The position numbers were made by a program, and so were the translations under genes. A stretch of 64,000 nt of DNA from Symbiodinium natans (taxonomy: Eukaryota; Sar; Dinophyceae; Suessiales; Symbiodiniaceae): assembly GCA_905221605.1 (NCBI GenBank), contig CAJNDS010000597.1, positions 1 to 64,000 on the forward strand, written 5' to 3'. The notes under the pieces were generated by a model. It had not been told where the DNA came from and made no database searches. It saw only the letters and a list, made by a program, of their open reading frames with translations. Within the stretch, counting starts at the first letter, position 1. Each line of letters begins with the position of its first letter. This document shows, piece after piece, positions 1 to 13,012 of the stretch.

Positions 1-3000
1 CCCGGCCTGCGCACTTCAAGGAAGTACAAGTCAACGACCAGAAACCAGAACTGTTCAAAAAACCTCTATGTCGGTGGAGGACAGATAACATTTCGCTCTG
101 AGGGCGGAACAACAACCTAAGACTGAGCCTTTGATGACACTGAAGGCGGTGTGCGGAACGCCCTCGCGCGTCTAAGTCCAGCAAAACGACGAGCCCCACA
201 TATGGAAAGACAGTGCGAGGGCCCGGGGCGCAGCGGGTCGACGGTCCCGGGACAACTCACTCGACGAATATGGGGTTGAATATGGGGTTTAAAGTCTAAG
301 CTTAACTAACACACACACACACAGAGAGACACGCCGGTCAATCCCATCACATTCCACACGTCACGTGTAGGTACACCCTGGGACGTCTCCCAAGGCTTCC
401 ACCTCATCTCTCGCAGCTTCCTCTGGCAGCATAGAAGGAGCTGGGCTGCTGCCCCCCCCTGCTTTTTTCTAGGCTCACTGCACCAGTGAGGGCGAGGTTT
501 TGGGCCGGGTCAACAGAAACAAAAAGTCCCTTCGTTTATCGGGCGCATGAAAAATGTAAATTAAATCCAAGTTGTGGCACATGCACAGCATGTAGCCTGC
601 AGGTGTCACAAGCCGAACTTAGTGCAAGTTGACATCACGAAACTTCATGGTTTCTTTTTCATGCTTGCTTTTGCGTTACAAAAAACTCAGCGTGTACAAC
701 CCAATCGGCGTTCCAACCCTCTGGGCCAGTGCTGCTTTCCTCACAGACGTCCAATCATATTTCTTCCGAATCTTGGCACTTTGCATGGCCTTGTCGTAGC
801 GAGGTTTGCTCACTTCTCGTTACCTTTGACAGTGAGGGGGCATACAAACTTGCCATTTGTCGCGAGGCGACCTGTGGTTTGAATGGCACATTCTTGAGAA
901 TGTCGACCATCCAAAGGCATCTTCACTCATCTCGGGCATCTCTCCACAAGGACTCTCAAACATGTCAAATAGTCATCACCATCTACTAATGTCATGATGT
1001 CTGTGCTGGTGACCTGCACACCCGGTCTGTTTTGAACGCCAACAAATTGGAGACACGCCAGACATCCAAAGATGCATGGTTGGGCCTGTTGGGCCTGTTG
1101 GGCCTGTTGGGCCCAGCCTGCATCTGTCCAGCACATCATCTCAAGCTGTTCTTGATGAAAGCTGCGGGTCCTAAGTTCCGCCACTTCTTCACGGCTCTTG
1201 GTGCAAAAGTTTACGTCGACGCTGTACAGGCAATTGGTCTGGTTGCAGATCTTCTCCACTTCTGCGCACTTCTGCGGTGGGAAGTTCTAAGTTTTTCTAT
1301 CTCGGGAAATCTCCTCCTGATCGTCGGCGCGCTTCTGCTGGCCCAGTTCAGTTCTTATGATCCCGAAAGCTTGCGCCGGGCCTGTCCTCAGGATCGAGCA
1401 ACCTGCCGCCGTGGAACAACACGGAAGCTCTTCCTGCATCCAGCTTTGTGCTTCTTCCAGCGACACGGGGGTGAGGGTTTGTCCTGAGCTGGCCGCTGCC
1501 AATTTGCAACAATAGCACACCTTGAAAACCCAAGGAGGCCAGAACGATCATGTTAGTGCCGACATGTGCCGACCTCATGAGGAAAGGGACCCTCGGACAA
1601 GTGACAGGGATTGGGCTCAGATGATTGCTCTTGAGCAAGCCAACACTGGCACCACACAGTCGAGCGGACCATATCAAACCATTAAAGGATGATTATAGTG
1701 CCGAGAAAGGAGCCGTAGTGACTCGTAGTGACCAGCAGTCCAGCAGTTCGGAAAGAAGTGTGATCCTGGTCGGCGACACGAGACGCAGGTTTGTGCGGGA
1801 TCGGTCCAAGGAAGGACAAACGCCGTCTGAAATGTATTTCATTGACACAGCTTTTCAGGAATTAACCTTAAAGAGGACCATCGATCAGAGCATCAAAGGA
1901 GCTTTCTTTGGGATCAGAAAGACACTCTATCAACAGTTTGAACTTGAACGCTCAAAGCACGGACGATGGCACGATGCATGCCAGCGATTGAAGTCGAAGC
2001 ATTGATCAATGCTTGTCACCACCAGAATCAAGAAGGTTCGGGAGGCCACACACGGCCCCCCCTGCACCGCAGAATTTGCGAGGTTTTGCAAGGGCGGAAC
2101 TCGCGTACAACGGAATTGGCACGCGCTGAAGTCGAGTACCAAAGGCACATACGCCAATGCCCAACACTTGGGGACAGTCCTCCACTACTGTCGCTCTGAG
2201 GGGAACTCGAGTACCGCGGTATTGACGGTAACGAGGGAGCAGCAGATGTGGAACTCGCCTGTGCGAAGGCCTCGCCGCGAACTGCGGAAGAAGGAGTCCG
2301 GGCCAGTGCGGGGCAGTCCCCCGCACGAGCGCGGGGGGGGGGCGCGGAACTACAACACTTCCATATTTCTTTGTCAAGATGAGTGAGTGAGTGGGTAAGT
2401 GAGCGGGGAGTTGCACACGGTCCGGCCTTGCCTAAGGCAACGCAAGCGTGCCCCCGTCCACTTGGAGTTCACTCTAGCGAACAGCGAACGGCCCGGAATC
2501 AAGGTTCCGAGGGCAGGGCCCAGTTGTGGCTCGAATGCCGTCGCACACAGCAACAACTAGGCCCAAGATGGCCCAAGTAAACTGGCATAGGGCAAGCGTG
2601 CCATCCTCGGGTAAATTCGATGTGGCTCCCACAAGGCCACCCTTGAACTAGACCGTCGCCTCTGCATCGGGCCATGCCCGCGAGGATTGGCCAACACGCG
2701 GAACATCCATCCCCCCGCAAGCACCGCAAGCAGGTCTCTAACGTCACTCCCTCGGACTTAAGGCCAAAGCTGCGACACCTCGACGGGGGGTTCTTTCAAG
2801 ATATTTCAAGATCAAGCCGACTAAGCACAACCCATCTCCGCTTGTTAAAACACTTTTGCTCCGGCAACGCCTGGAAGGCGTGGCAGCTCCTCTGGCCTCA
2901 GTCCAAAGTCAAACTGAGGAGCCCTGCCGGTCTCATCTCTCACATCTTTCACATCTCTCACATCTCTCAGCATTTAACTGTGTCAGCCATACTTCATCAG

Positions 3001-6000
3001 ACACCTCACCTCGAAAAGCTTGGTGCACACTGGTGCGCATACAAATTTTCCACGCACTGCTCCGTTGCACTTCGCAGAGCCGAGAAGTTCAAACATAGCT
3101 CAACATTGTCAAGGGTGGAGGCGATTGTTCGAAAGTAATTAGTAATTAGTCGTCATGTTGTGTCTGTCCGCAAACTCAAGGTACCCTTAAGGTGCACCCT
3201 GCTCTCCCCCCTTACTCTCTGAGACTCTCTGTCTCACAACGCTATTCTTTGCCGTGTTGCACAGTTTCCTCCAGGTCTCGGACACATTCCCTGAATTTTC
3301 CCAGGGCGCTGACTCTGGACGCGGCTGCTTGCGGAAGGGATATTCCACCTTTACGAAAGGGCCGGCCGGCTGGTTAAAAAAAACAGCTGACCCAGAGAGC
3401 CTGCCTTCGCCCACTCCTTGCCCATGCCCCTCATGGCCTGTGGGGTCCGAAACACAGATTTGTACTGCGAACGCAAGGAAGAAAGAACAATTGAGACCCT
3501 AACAAGATGAAACAACAACTGCACCGACAATCTGCGATTCCGGCTGCGTAAGTCTCCTCGTCATAGCCCCGCAACACATCACGGCGCCAACCGCGTTCCC
3601 GGGCCTCGCAACACGTGTCTTCTGCCGATTGCACTGTCCTGCGAAACCGGGTCAGAATGCGCCGCCGCCCACATCAGCATAAAGCACCCAGACTGTACAG
3701 ACTGCCTCTCGTTCTGCTAAAGTGGTCTCGAAGTCGCCGTAATCACCTTTGAATATGTTAGCATGCTTGTATATTTTGGTCAACCCCTTTGTACTTACAC
3801 ACCACAGGAGCTATCTCTCTCTTGTCTGCTTGTCTGCCCTTAGCGTTGTTTATACCTACGCCTTTAGGCCAAATTGTTGACAATACTCTGAGCTGTGATG
3901 AGGTTGCGTATATCAAAATTGCGTATTCTGCAACATGTTGGTCAAGAGGGAAGGCTACGAAGGAACACCCCTGCGCCATCTATACGTCGACAGGTGTTGT
4001 ACAATCTACGCATGTAGCGTTCCAGAATGGACTTGACAAAGAACGAAGTCATGCACGCCATAACTGGTGTGCCATTTATTGAAGATGGTTTATGTATGGC
4101 ATGGGAAAATGTTTGTGGAAGTTGTGGGTGCGAGGACAATAGATAAAGGAACCAACGGAATGGCAACACTTTTTACAATCATGAACGGATGTACAGAAAT
4201 AGCATTTACAAATTAGCTTTGGTAAAATTCGATGTAACGGTCACAAGGCTTGGGTAAGTTCCTACTCACCCATCATTTTGCAGTCTAGAATTATGGTCAT
4301 ATGGGTGGTTTTCGATGAGATTTCCCAGTTTATGATTTGGGTGATAGAATGGACTAAGGTGATGGGTTTAGGTGGTTGCTTTGGGTTAGGATGGCCGGGG
4401 TATAGGCGAGGTCTGGCGAGTCTTCGTGCGGTTCTGGACATTCCCGTGTTGAAGCTGCTCCGAGCGCCTACAAGCCACCGAAGCATCGGGGCCGGAGCCA
4501 TGATGTGCGGCTTGGGAGGGGGGCGCAAGGGTGTGCATCATCGAGGCTTTGTTTCTCTGTTACGATTCCCGTGGCGAGCATCAGCAGCATGAGCCGCACC
4601 GGCTTGGGGTGAGGAGGATACTTTTTTGCAAGCTTCAAGGAAGTAAACACGCCTTGAAAACCCGCAGAGCAGAGCTCTTGTGGTTGCTTCACGCGGGCGA
4701 CAGCCCGCTTAGATTTCGTGCTATTGATGAGAATGAAAGGCGATTTCCAGGGTTGCACGAGCACAGCACCACATCGAACCTCAGAGTCCACAACTTTCCT
4801 ATGCACCAATGCACCTACACTTTGGGGCCTGTTTATGCTGTGGGACTGAGGGAGTTGCCTTCGTGGACTTGTGCCGCAAGACTCAAGCAAGCAAGCTCAG
4901 GGAAAAACCTCGTTTGGGAAAAAACCCTGAGCTCCGCCGACCTGCAAACTATACAGACCAGCCAGCCGGTAGATTGAGGTATCTGGGATAATTATCCCTG
5001 ATGACCTGATTGTTCCTTTCTTGTGATCTCGAATGCTGCAGGTCACACTGGCAACATTATATCTCACACATGTAGTTCTCTACTATAACGCTCTTCTCGA
5101 TTCCTCGCAGGCGCGGAAGCAGCAAAAGTGCGAGGTTGATCCCAGGAGCTATTGGCAATGTCGGAGGTCTCGTCGGCTGCTATGTTATAGCTCTTGCTAC
5201 ATAAAATCTAAGCCAAATACACCCTTTCAATCTCGGCATTGCACCTTCCCCTGGCGGCACAAAGATGCCAAGCACGTAACCTCCAACCTTAGGCAGCACA
5301 TGGAAGAAGAGCACATGCACACGATTGCACACGCTGCCAGCGCACCGCAAGAAGTCGTTTGGGAAGCAGACCATGGCAACGCCCACGATAGCAAACAGAC
5401 TAATCACAGGAGCGAACATGATAGCCTGGAACCTGCACGAAGCTGGCGCTTATAAAAAAAGCACCGCAACAACAGTTGCATGATCTCCAGCTTACCCTAG
5501 CCCTCCATCGCTCGCTGCGGCAGCTGGCAGCGTAATGCTCAGCACCTCGCGAATGTCAAAAGAGGCTCAGAGCTAGCTGACAGGTGCTGTGCTCTAAGTC
5601 AGCTGCAGCGGGTGCTACAAGGGACAGCTGTGAAAGCGGAGTCCGAGGAAGGTGAGGGCCCACAAAGGCCAGCACCTCTCCCAGTCCCACTGTCCCACAT
5701 TCTGTCACTTTCTCCCATTGGCGATTCCAATACCATTAACCGCCACAAGGATTTCTGGCAGCGGCTTACCTGACGGAAGCAGAGCGCCACCAGGATCGCA
5801 ACCTAGACAGCCCAGCTGAGGACGAAAGTGCAGAAAGCTCACACAGCTGGACACCGCAGAAAGCTGAGAGCTCATCTCCAATTCGACAGGTCCCAGTCTT
5901 GGCAGCTTTGGCCTCAGTGTTGGTCTTCGCAGTCTTCGCAATGTGCTCACTGCATGCACGCTCCGCATGAACGTGCGCAAAGCTTTTAACAGCTTTGCTC

Positions 6001-6051
6001 ACGGAGGCCAGCAAGACAGGATAAGACAAGATGCCATCTCAAGAGCCGGAA

Positions 6052-6082
<31 letters not shown>

Positions 6083-7098
6083 CTTCCAGCCCTGAGAGTT
6101 TCTGAAGTGCTGCCAATCCCTGTCCTTCGAACCTAAAGCTCTGGGCATGTCACAGTTTCACGGTGCCGTGCCTTCAACTTTGCAACTTGCCCTCAGGGCA
6201 TGCAGAGTTAGTAGCAGTCCTTTTGCCATCTTTGGCTGCAGGATTCGCAGCTCATTTGCAACCGTGCGCCGGTTCACAAGACGTCGCACAACAGAATGGA
6301 GAGAACTTAAACGGCAAAATGGAAAACATGTTCAAAAAACAACAATGGCCCGGAATTCAGCAAAAATGGGGGCAGAGGCAAGCGCCAACATATGAAGATT
6401 CGCTTCGGCCTCGGCCATAAGCAGAACGTCCTGGGCTCAAGCCAGGAAAGCAGGAAAAACGGAATTCCTTCGCTACGGTACTTTCAAAAAACGAACTTTC
6501 ATACTTTGATTTTTTACAATTTGGAGTGGTGTGTAAGGACATGTGCTTTTCTCAATCTAGATGATAGCTAGCCCTGCTAAAAACTTCAAGCTCCCATGGC
6601 TTCAGGCTACAGGCTAGAAAAGCTGAAAAGCTTCAGGCTTCGGGCCAGGAACTTCACTCACGCCTTCCGGCCACAAGCTTCAGGTTCCTGGGCCTCAGGC
6701 AACGCACTCCACCTTTCACACGGCCTCGAAAACAGTCCCATTTTTCAGGGTCCGGAAAGCAGGAAAAAGCGAAGGACACGCGGGATGACAGAAGCGTCAA
6801 TTTTGTTTTGCTTGTCCGCGTACTGCCGCTCCTGTCCTAACTGTCAGATGACTGTGTGCGACGTGCAAAAGGGCAAGAACAAGCTCCAGGCAAGAAACAG
6901 AACTCCAACAAGAAACGCAGCGGTCACATAATTTTTTCGAGAACTGCACTCAAGGAGAATAAACCATGAAGCCACGCAAGAGCAGAGGTAGTGTCAGGGG
7001 ACGATATGTACATAGTTTTAACACTCAACGGCTATCACTACCCCCCCCTTCGCTGATTCGTGATAATGAGACGCGGACCTGCACTGTAACCACGGAAC
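1..7098. other. Intergenic DNA, no recognisable gene
   Basis: I see no conserved protein motif here on either strand. Open frames are short (up to about 150 codons), overlap one another on both strands and have no family features. Small simple repeats are present: a CA tract near 310-325, four copies of a 9-mer (TTGGGCCTG type) near 1078-1112, and a 9-mer GCGAAGAAC repeated near 6052-6080. Exons of an intron-rich gene could be missed by eye. Confidence 0.5.
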
Positions 7099-7403
7099 TG
7101 ATCCGCTCATTTCTTCTTCCGAGGCCAGGTATTACATCTATATCACGGATAGCTTCAAGCATCCACGGAGTGCCCCAGGCAGTCTTGGACCACGGAGACA
7201 CCCCGAGTATGAAGGGCTGGGACAGGGTGGGAGACTTGAGCACAGAGCGCGGCCCACTTCAGTCAAAAGCTACTCAAAGGACTGAGATCAGATGTTATGA
7301 TCCGCTCATTTCTTCTTCCGAGGCCAGGCATTACATCTATATCACGAATAGCTTCAAGCATCCACGGAGTGCCCCAGACAGTCTTGGACCACGGAGACAC
7401 CCC
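7099..7403. repeat. 106-bp direct repeat, two copies
   Basis: The 106 bases at 7099-7204 recur at 7298-7403 with only a few differences, a period of 199 bp. The unit runs from TGATCCGCTCATTT to the GGAGACACCCC end. A third partial copy of its end (CCACGGAGACACC) lies near 7418. This looks like a local tandem duplication. No coding function is evident. Confidence 0.8.
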
Positions 7404-7450
7404 AAAATGTTATGCTGGCCACGGAGACACCGCATACTTATCTGGTAAGG

Positions 7451-8409
7451 TCAGGACAAGCGTTCCCACAAGTTGGAGCACCAACGTGAGAGCACTGAAG
7501 CAACAAAGGCCTTGGCGACGCGCCTGCACAGCTTCTGCGGGTAGGGCTCGGCGGCACGTGTGAGGAAGACGCCCTGACATTGCCCCATTTGTTGAGCATG
7601 TCGCTTTCCAGAAAAGGAACAGATACCACCACGAGTGTTGCAGCGCTTACAACAACTTCCGAGGTCAACAAATCCGTGAAGAAGACCCGTTCGCTTACGC
7701 CACAGAGTCCCATCCCCACAAAAATCGGTGTATCCAAAATGCACATGTGAGGACTTCTGCAAGGATTGAAATTGCTTTGTCATCCAGATGCGCGAAGACC
7801 AAGGGCTCTTGATGCAAAAGGGGATGCGCCTACGAAGGCAGATCTCAGCAATCCCTGCAGAAAATCTCATCAGAACATTCTCCAAGTCGACTTTTGCTGC
7901 ATCGCTCTCACTCAAGTTCGGCAGACCCATGACACATTCATCTGCGAAGAGGGCCGGAGCTGCAGCCATCAATGCATCTTGCGCGACTCCAAGTTTTGCA
8001 AGGGGTTCCTAACCAAACAGCAACCACCCTACCGCTCAGGAGCAGGCGTCGAATGAAACACTGAAAGCCTCGAGAAGCAAGATCATATTGCACACCATGG
8101 CGGATGTCAACTTCATACACATACGCCCAACCTTGAACTCCAATCGGAGCGCGCGGGCCATTCTCCCCGAGCCAGAGAACAAGTCTAGGACGACAGGCTT
8201 GGCTTGACGGGAGGCTTTGAGCCCTGCAGGATCCCTCCAATCTCGCTTTCGACCTGCAGGCAATGCTCGCGCTGACCGCCGCTCAGCCGCGCGAAGACCT
8301 CTGGAAGCCTCCCGCCGTTGATGTACCGACGGACGGATCCATTGGTCTGCCACCTTCCCCGCTTCATGATCTCATCGAGCGTCCCCGTTGAAGCAGAGCC
8401 GTGCCTCAT
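7451..8409 (-). pseudogene. Decayed tyrosine recombinase / methyltransferase-like fusion (element E)
   Basis: Four overlapping frames on the minus strand join into one degraded protein. 8409-8185 gives the C-terminal catalytic part of a tyrosine recombinase: RHGSAST, then RGRW, then SVRRYING with the candidate nucleophile Tyr. 8353-8036 and 8240-7938 then give a Rossmann methyltransferase-like domain: VVLDLFSGSGRMARAL (motif I, about 8170-8195) and VAVWLGTPCKTWSRAR (motif IV with a Pro-Cys, about 7978-8015). 7972-7451 adds SPWSSRIW, CGDGTLWRKRTGLL and PYPQKLCRR. At least three frameshifts break it. Recombinase and methyltransferase lie in one transcriptional direction with no spacer, so they were probably one polyprotein of a YR retroelement. 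The N-terminal half of the recombinase is missing. Domain calls are from motifs only. Confidence 0.6.
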
Positions 8410-8639
8410 CTGATTTCTCCACGCCCAGCTCCACGTATCCCAGCGCCTGGCACACAGCCTTGAACATCCGGGACGCCTCCTCCGTGCTGAAATCGAAGAT
8501 TGGTTGTTTGTGTTTTTTTTTTAAGCGGGCGCCTCTTTACTACATCAGTAGCACAGTAGGCCGTTCTTGTGGGTCTCGCAACTAGGTGTGAAACAGATCG
8601 CCGTGAGAAGCAATTAGAACAAGAAAGACGAACAACACC

Positions 8640-9419
8640 ATGTCCTACTTCTCAACTGCTGTCATCGCTGAACAGACTAAGCAATGAGAGCAAACAGCCG
8701 CCCTCGCTTTTTGCGACATGCAACTCGGGCCATGGAGTGTTCTCTGAGCAAGCAAGGCTGAAGCCGATTGCTGCTTACGACAGTGAAACCTAAAAAGATG
8801 CAACTGAAAGTCATGACGACCGTCGGTCTGTGCTTGACAGGCGATTGACACAGATTGGCAAGAAGCCCGGTCACGCAGATGCATGGCAGATGCTCATACT
8901 TGCACATACTCGGCTGCACAGTAAGTGCAGTGCCACGAATGCATGGCAGATGCACACACGAATGCATGGCAGATGCACACACGAATGCACAGGAAGTGCA
9001 GGCACAGGAATGCAAGCAGAGGCAGAGCGGAGGGGAGGTGGCGGCTCAGCTTGGAACAGAGCCTGAGTTTCGGCGTCCGGACATTTGGATGCTATGTCCT
9101 ACTTCTCAACTGCTGTCATCGCTGAACAGACTAAGCAATGAGAGCAAACAGCCGCCCTCGCTTTTTGCGACATGCAACTCGGGCCATGGAGTGTTCTCTG
9201 AGCAAGCAAGGCTGAAGCCGATTGCTGCTTACGACAGTGAAACCTAAAAAGATGCAACTGAAAGTCATGACGACCGTCGGTCTGTGCTTGACAGGCGATT
9301 GACACAGATTGGCAAGAAGCCCGGTCACGCAGATGCATGGCAGATGCTCATACTTGCACATACTCGGCTGCACAGCAAGTGCAGTGCCACGAATGCATGG
9401 CAGATGCACACACGAATGC
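8640..9419. repeat. 326-bp direct repeat, two copies, 128 bp apart
   Basis: Bases 8640-8965 recur at 9094-9419 (period 454). By eye I found one substitution (CACAGTAAG versus CACAGCAAG), so the duplication is young. The end of each copy carries a short internal motif built around GAATGCATGGCAGATGCACACAC, expanded in the first copy. The pair lies just past the 3' end of the minus-strand YR gene of element C. It could be a split direct repeat of that element or a plain local duplication. Confidence 0.9.
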
Positions 9420-9468
9420 CACCCACCCCTCACAAGCAGCGGAGGCGAAGGGGCCGGCGGCGGGCCAG

Positions 9469-11135
9469 TCACAAACGCAAAACCGGCCTTCCGGCACGGT
9501 TTGGCAGTTGAAAGCGCTGATTCAAGTGAGCGAGCAGCGCGCCGAGGAACACCGAGAATGTGCTTAGAAGAACCTGGCCGAATGGGCCCAAACCCAGGCA
9601 CGCAGGACAAGAAGCTTCCATGAAAGAGCCCACGGAGGGCGGCTCGTGCACACCCCTCGACCAGAGAACAAACTCGAGCAAAAGCGCATCCAAGCACTGA
9701 AAAAGCAGACCAAAAGTTTGTTGCAGTGCCCAGCGAAAACTGAGTACAAGGAACCGGCCCACAAGGAAATGCGCTGACGGGCGTGACAGCACAGCGACCA
9801 ACACTGTCAACAAGAAAAGCTTGAGACTGGAAACCTCTGCGAAAAGCGACCTCAGGTGGCGAAAGCCTGCAGACACGGCTTCAAGCCGGCTAAGCACCGG
9901 ATGAGGCGCAGCGGCCGCTGGAGACAACGAAGGCTGGACGGGCCGACAGGGCTGCAAATCGGCGGGCTCCAACGCACGAGTAGCAACTGCCGCACGGGCG
10001 AAGAGCCGAAGTTCTGGTTCTGCGCAGCGCTTTGCAAACCGTTCAAGTTGCAAAAAAGACAGGTCTCTGAAGAAGGTTCCTCTGTGCGGCCCCTGTTGAA
10101 CTTTCTTCGAACCATGTGAAGCGCTAGCAAGCGATCCATACGCAGAAAGCAAAGCCGGTAAGCAAATGCGCGGGGAAGCCCTGCTGGCGCTTGAGCCAAA
10201 ACTGGAAAACAAAAAGTCGCTGCCGTGACGAAGGAGTGTGGTGATTCTGCGCTTTGCCGCTGGCGAGAGTGTCAGCTGAACCTGTCGGCTGAGAGCAAGC
10301 TGCACATAATGGCCTAACGTACGCTCGCTGGCCCAGCGACCCCGGAACTTAAGCCTAGAAATTTCCATCCCCATAACGTGCAGGTGGGAAGCACCCCCAG
10401 CACGTAAAGAAGCTGGTGAAAAGCCCTGAGCCTCGACGCCTAAAGTTTGCGAGACCTGACGGAACATGGCCCGGAAGCGGCGCGGGCCCCACGGCCACAA
10501 CTGGTCTTGTGGGCGCAAATGCGGCAAGATGCTCTGCAAGGCATGGCAGCAGGGAGCATGCTCAACGAGAACAAACTGATGTCGGCTCATGTGTCGCCGA
10601 TTCTTTGGCGCTTCTATGCGGACCACAACGCCTACAGGTGCAAAAATCCAAGAATCTGGCAGAGAGATGCTGCACGCACGCAGCTGCAGGATCTCTCCCG
10701 GTCGCAGCAAACCAAAAAACCCTAGTTCCAGTGCAACTGCAAAACGAAGCCACTCGTGATGCCCAGCTTCAGCGACACAAGCTTGCGCACGGGCAAATAC
10801 CACAAAAGCCGCTAGGACCGAAAGTGGGAGAGGCGGCCGGACACGGACCTCAGTGGCTTCTTCCCACGCAAGCAACGTTTGCCAAGCTAGCGGCAGCGCG
10901 GATAAAGCAACTGCACCACTAAAAGGCCATGTTTTGCGACACTGAGGAACGCAGGCCCTTTTTTGCTGTAAGCCCAATTGACGAACCCTTCCAAACAAGC
11001 ATCAAGCAGTTTTCGACGCCTGGCAAGATGATGCAAGTTGCTGTTTGCACGAGACAGGTACTCTTGCAAGAGCCGATAACCCTTGAAGAGGCGGCGTCTG
11101 TAGGCGGTCGACAAGTGGCTGCCCCGCAACGTCAT
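9469..11135 (-). pseudogene. Tyrosine recombinase of element C
   Basis: The N-terminal part is 11135-10887 (about 82 aa, basic, ends SVAKHG). The reading continues in another frame at 10998-9469 (509 aa), so one frameshift near 10920 separates them. In the 509-aa frame the catalytic signature is readable: Arg99 in LLRPGEIL, Arg199 in SPASLRAGGAS, then GRWASERTLGHYVQ with the candidate nucleophile Tyr231. A 270-residue tail follows, hydrophobic in places and of no family I recognise. In DIRS-order elements this enzyme would integrate the circular cDNA by site-specific recombination. It is the last gene of element C, about 1.2 kb beyond RNase H. Confidence 0.7.
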
Positions 11136-11624
11136 GGTTTCAATGCAACGGAATTAAAACAACTACGAATTCACGACCGAAATTGGCTACGGTAGAGCAT
11201 GAGTGCTGCACGACCCGAACTCAAAAATGAGGTGAGGAAGCGCGATGTCTCAGCACGCTAACACTACAGCAGCAAGCACTCTTTACTCACACAAGCCCTC
11301 ATCATGTCCACGCGAGTCAGCTCGCTGCTTGCAAGGCGACGCCTGCATAGCCTGGATTTCTGCGTCAGACAGGAGGGCACGTAGGCCAGCCGTGGGGCTG
11401 AGGGGTTTAGGGACAGGCGCATTACGAGAGGGATAATCAGCGGGATAGCCACGCTATGCGCAAGAACCCTGCGAAGCCAGGAGTTTAGCTTTGGCCCACG
11501 CTGCGCAGACGACGCGCGAGTCACAGAGGTTCACCAGACGGAGCCCTTCAGATGACTGCGAAATGGCATTCTTAAGCTGCTTCACTGCGACTTTCATTTC
11601 TTGGATATTGATGTGGCACACAGA

Positions 11625-11805
11625 CGTTCGCTGCAAGTTCAAGCCACACTACCAAAGCTGAGTAAAGCCTACTAGAAATCCTAAGCCAAAGCGAGCACTG
11701 TACCACGAGCCCTCTCTCTTTTTGACTTTGCCGGGAAAGCCGCTCTGAGTTCGAAGTACAAAGCAAAGCAGATGTTGCTACTAATGCCGAAGCGCGAATG
11801 ACCAC
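11625..11805 (+). repeat. 181-bp repeat, copy 1
   Basis: Bases 11625-11805 (CGTTCGCTGCAAG to GAATGACCA) are repeated at 12092-12271. The copies differ by one base in an A run (AAAA versus AAA), and I see no substitution. A shortened inverted relative lies at 43307-43401, so this is a dispersed family and not only a local duplication. Confidence 0.9.
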
Positions 11806-12091
11806 TTGCAAAGCGGATGATGCTACCAAGTACAACAGGCATACCAAACGAGGAAAAGAAAATCACCGCGCATCTTGTGAAACTGCGTGAAACGGCGTAG
11901 CTGTGTGAGAGTCCGACCTGCCCCGACTCGGAAAGAACGTGTCTTCCAAGAGGGAGTGGTGGGTGGGTGAAAAGTAAAGCTAGCTAGCGATGCACTGAAA
12001 GCTGCACGTTTTGGTGTGTGGCTTGAACCAAAAGCAACAAAGGACGGTGATCTTTCACAAACAGCAAACAGCTATGAGTAAACACATGACC

Positions 12092-12271
12092 CGTTCGCTG
12101 CAAGTTCAAGCCACACTACCAAAGCTGAGTAAAGCCTACTAGAAATCCTAAGCCAAAGCGAGCACTGTACCACGAGCCCTCTCTCTTTTTGACTTTGCCG
12201 GGAAAGCCGCTCTGAGTTCGAAGTACAAAGCAAAGCAGATGTTGCTACTAATGCCGAAGCGCGAATGACCA
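12092..12271 (+). repeat. 181-bp repeat, copy 2 (180 bp)
   Basis: Second copy of the repeat at 11625, in the same orientation 467 bp downstream, 180 bases long because of a one-base deletion in an A run. Near identity suggests recent duplication or gene conversion. Confidence 0.9.
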
Positions 12272-12372
12272 ACTTTTGAACTGGCAAAGTCAAAGCTCGC
12301 CGGGCCTACCAATCCCATTTCTAAGTGAGCGCAGACTATGCCAGGCTTTCACATCAGCACTCTGGAGAGTGA

Positions 12373-12960
12373 TTATGGCAGCAGCCACTTGAGCTTTGCA
12401 TCGGGAAGCCGAAGGCGCACATCGGACCGAAAGTGCCAGATGCGTGTTAGGCTGCCGTCCACGCGAAAGTCCGGAAGGAACTTGGCTGGCATGGGCCGGG
12501 ATTCATCACTCTAGCGGGAGAGAAGGTCTGCACCGTCGTTCTTTTTGCCGGGTATGTGGAAAAACGCAAGCTCAATGCCAGTCATGCACGCCAACACGGA
12601 CAGGCGTTTCGGAAACACTGATAAAGGGAAGGCCGAGCTGTAGAGCTTATCGATGCCTGCCTCTGCACCTGTGTTGTCGGACAACGTGCGAAAAAGAGCG
12701 GTCCAGCGTGCCAACGGCACCACGGAACGGAGACAAAGAATGAAGCCAAGCTGTGCCAATGTCTCGCAACACGTGATGTCCTGGCTGGCACCTGCAAAGG
12801 CACACCTAGTGACGAGAGGTCCGGCACATGCCATGACTGGCTGACCCACGAAATCTGGCGAGAAGGCCACTCGATAAAAACCCCCTATCCCGACGAGATC
12901 CTCGTCTGCGCGTGCGTCGACAGCCGCGCAGACGATGGGAACGTACGCAGGTTGCTGCAA
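12373..12960 (-). pseudogene. RNase H domain of element C Pol
   Basis: The frame 12960-12511 carries a complete RNase H pattern: Asp in CAAVDARADED, Glu in CCETLAQL, Asp in LSDNTGAEA and the final Asp in KKNDGADLLSR. It would degrade the RNA strand during reverse transcription. It is cut from RT by a UAG at 13013-13015 and a one-base frameshift near 12963. Past the UAG the RT frame reads on as SLQFWLKWCEVPPLFLS, which joins naturally to LQQPAYVPIVC. A second UAG follows DLLSR at 12511-12513, after which the same frame runs on to WLLP and a TAA at about 12373, the probable natural end of Pol. Confidence 0.7.
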
Positions 12961-13012
12961 AGGAAAGAAAAAGGGGTGGAACCTCGCACCACTTAAGCCA
13001 AAACTGAAGACT

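Larger units (their letters stand above)
11136..12372. other. Spacer inside element C
   Basis: This stretch lies between the end of RNase H and the start of YR on the minus strand. It holds two copies of a 181-bp repeat (listed separately) and no convincing coding frame. Short frames of up to 91 codons here are translations of the repeat. Confidence 0.6.

Noticed and set aside
1032-1487. 151-codon plus-strand frame with GLLGLLGLLG
   Set aside because: The Gly-Leu run comes from a 9-bp tandem repeat. The rest has no motif and frames overlap on both strands.
10190-10201. 12-nt spliced-leader-like TTTTGGCTCAAG on the minus strand inside the element C YR gene
   Set aside because: It is explained by the coding sequence (SSFGSSA) and is not at a gene or element start. 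A similar TTTTGGCTTAAG at 12992-13003 is explained by coding FWLK.
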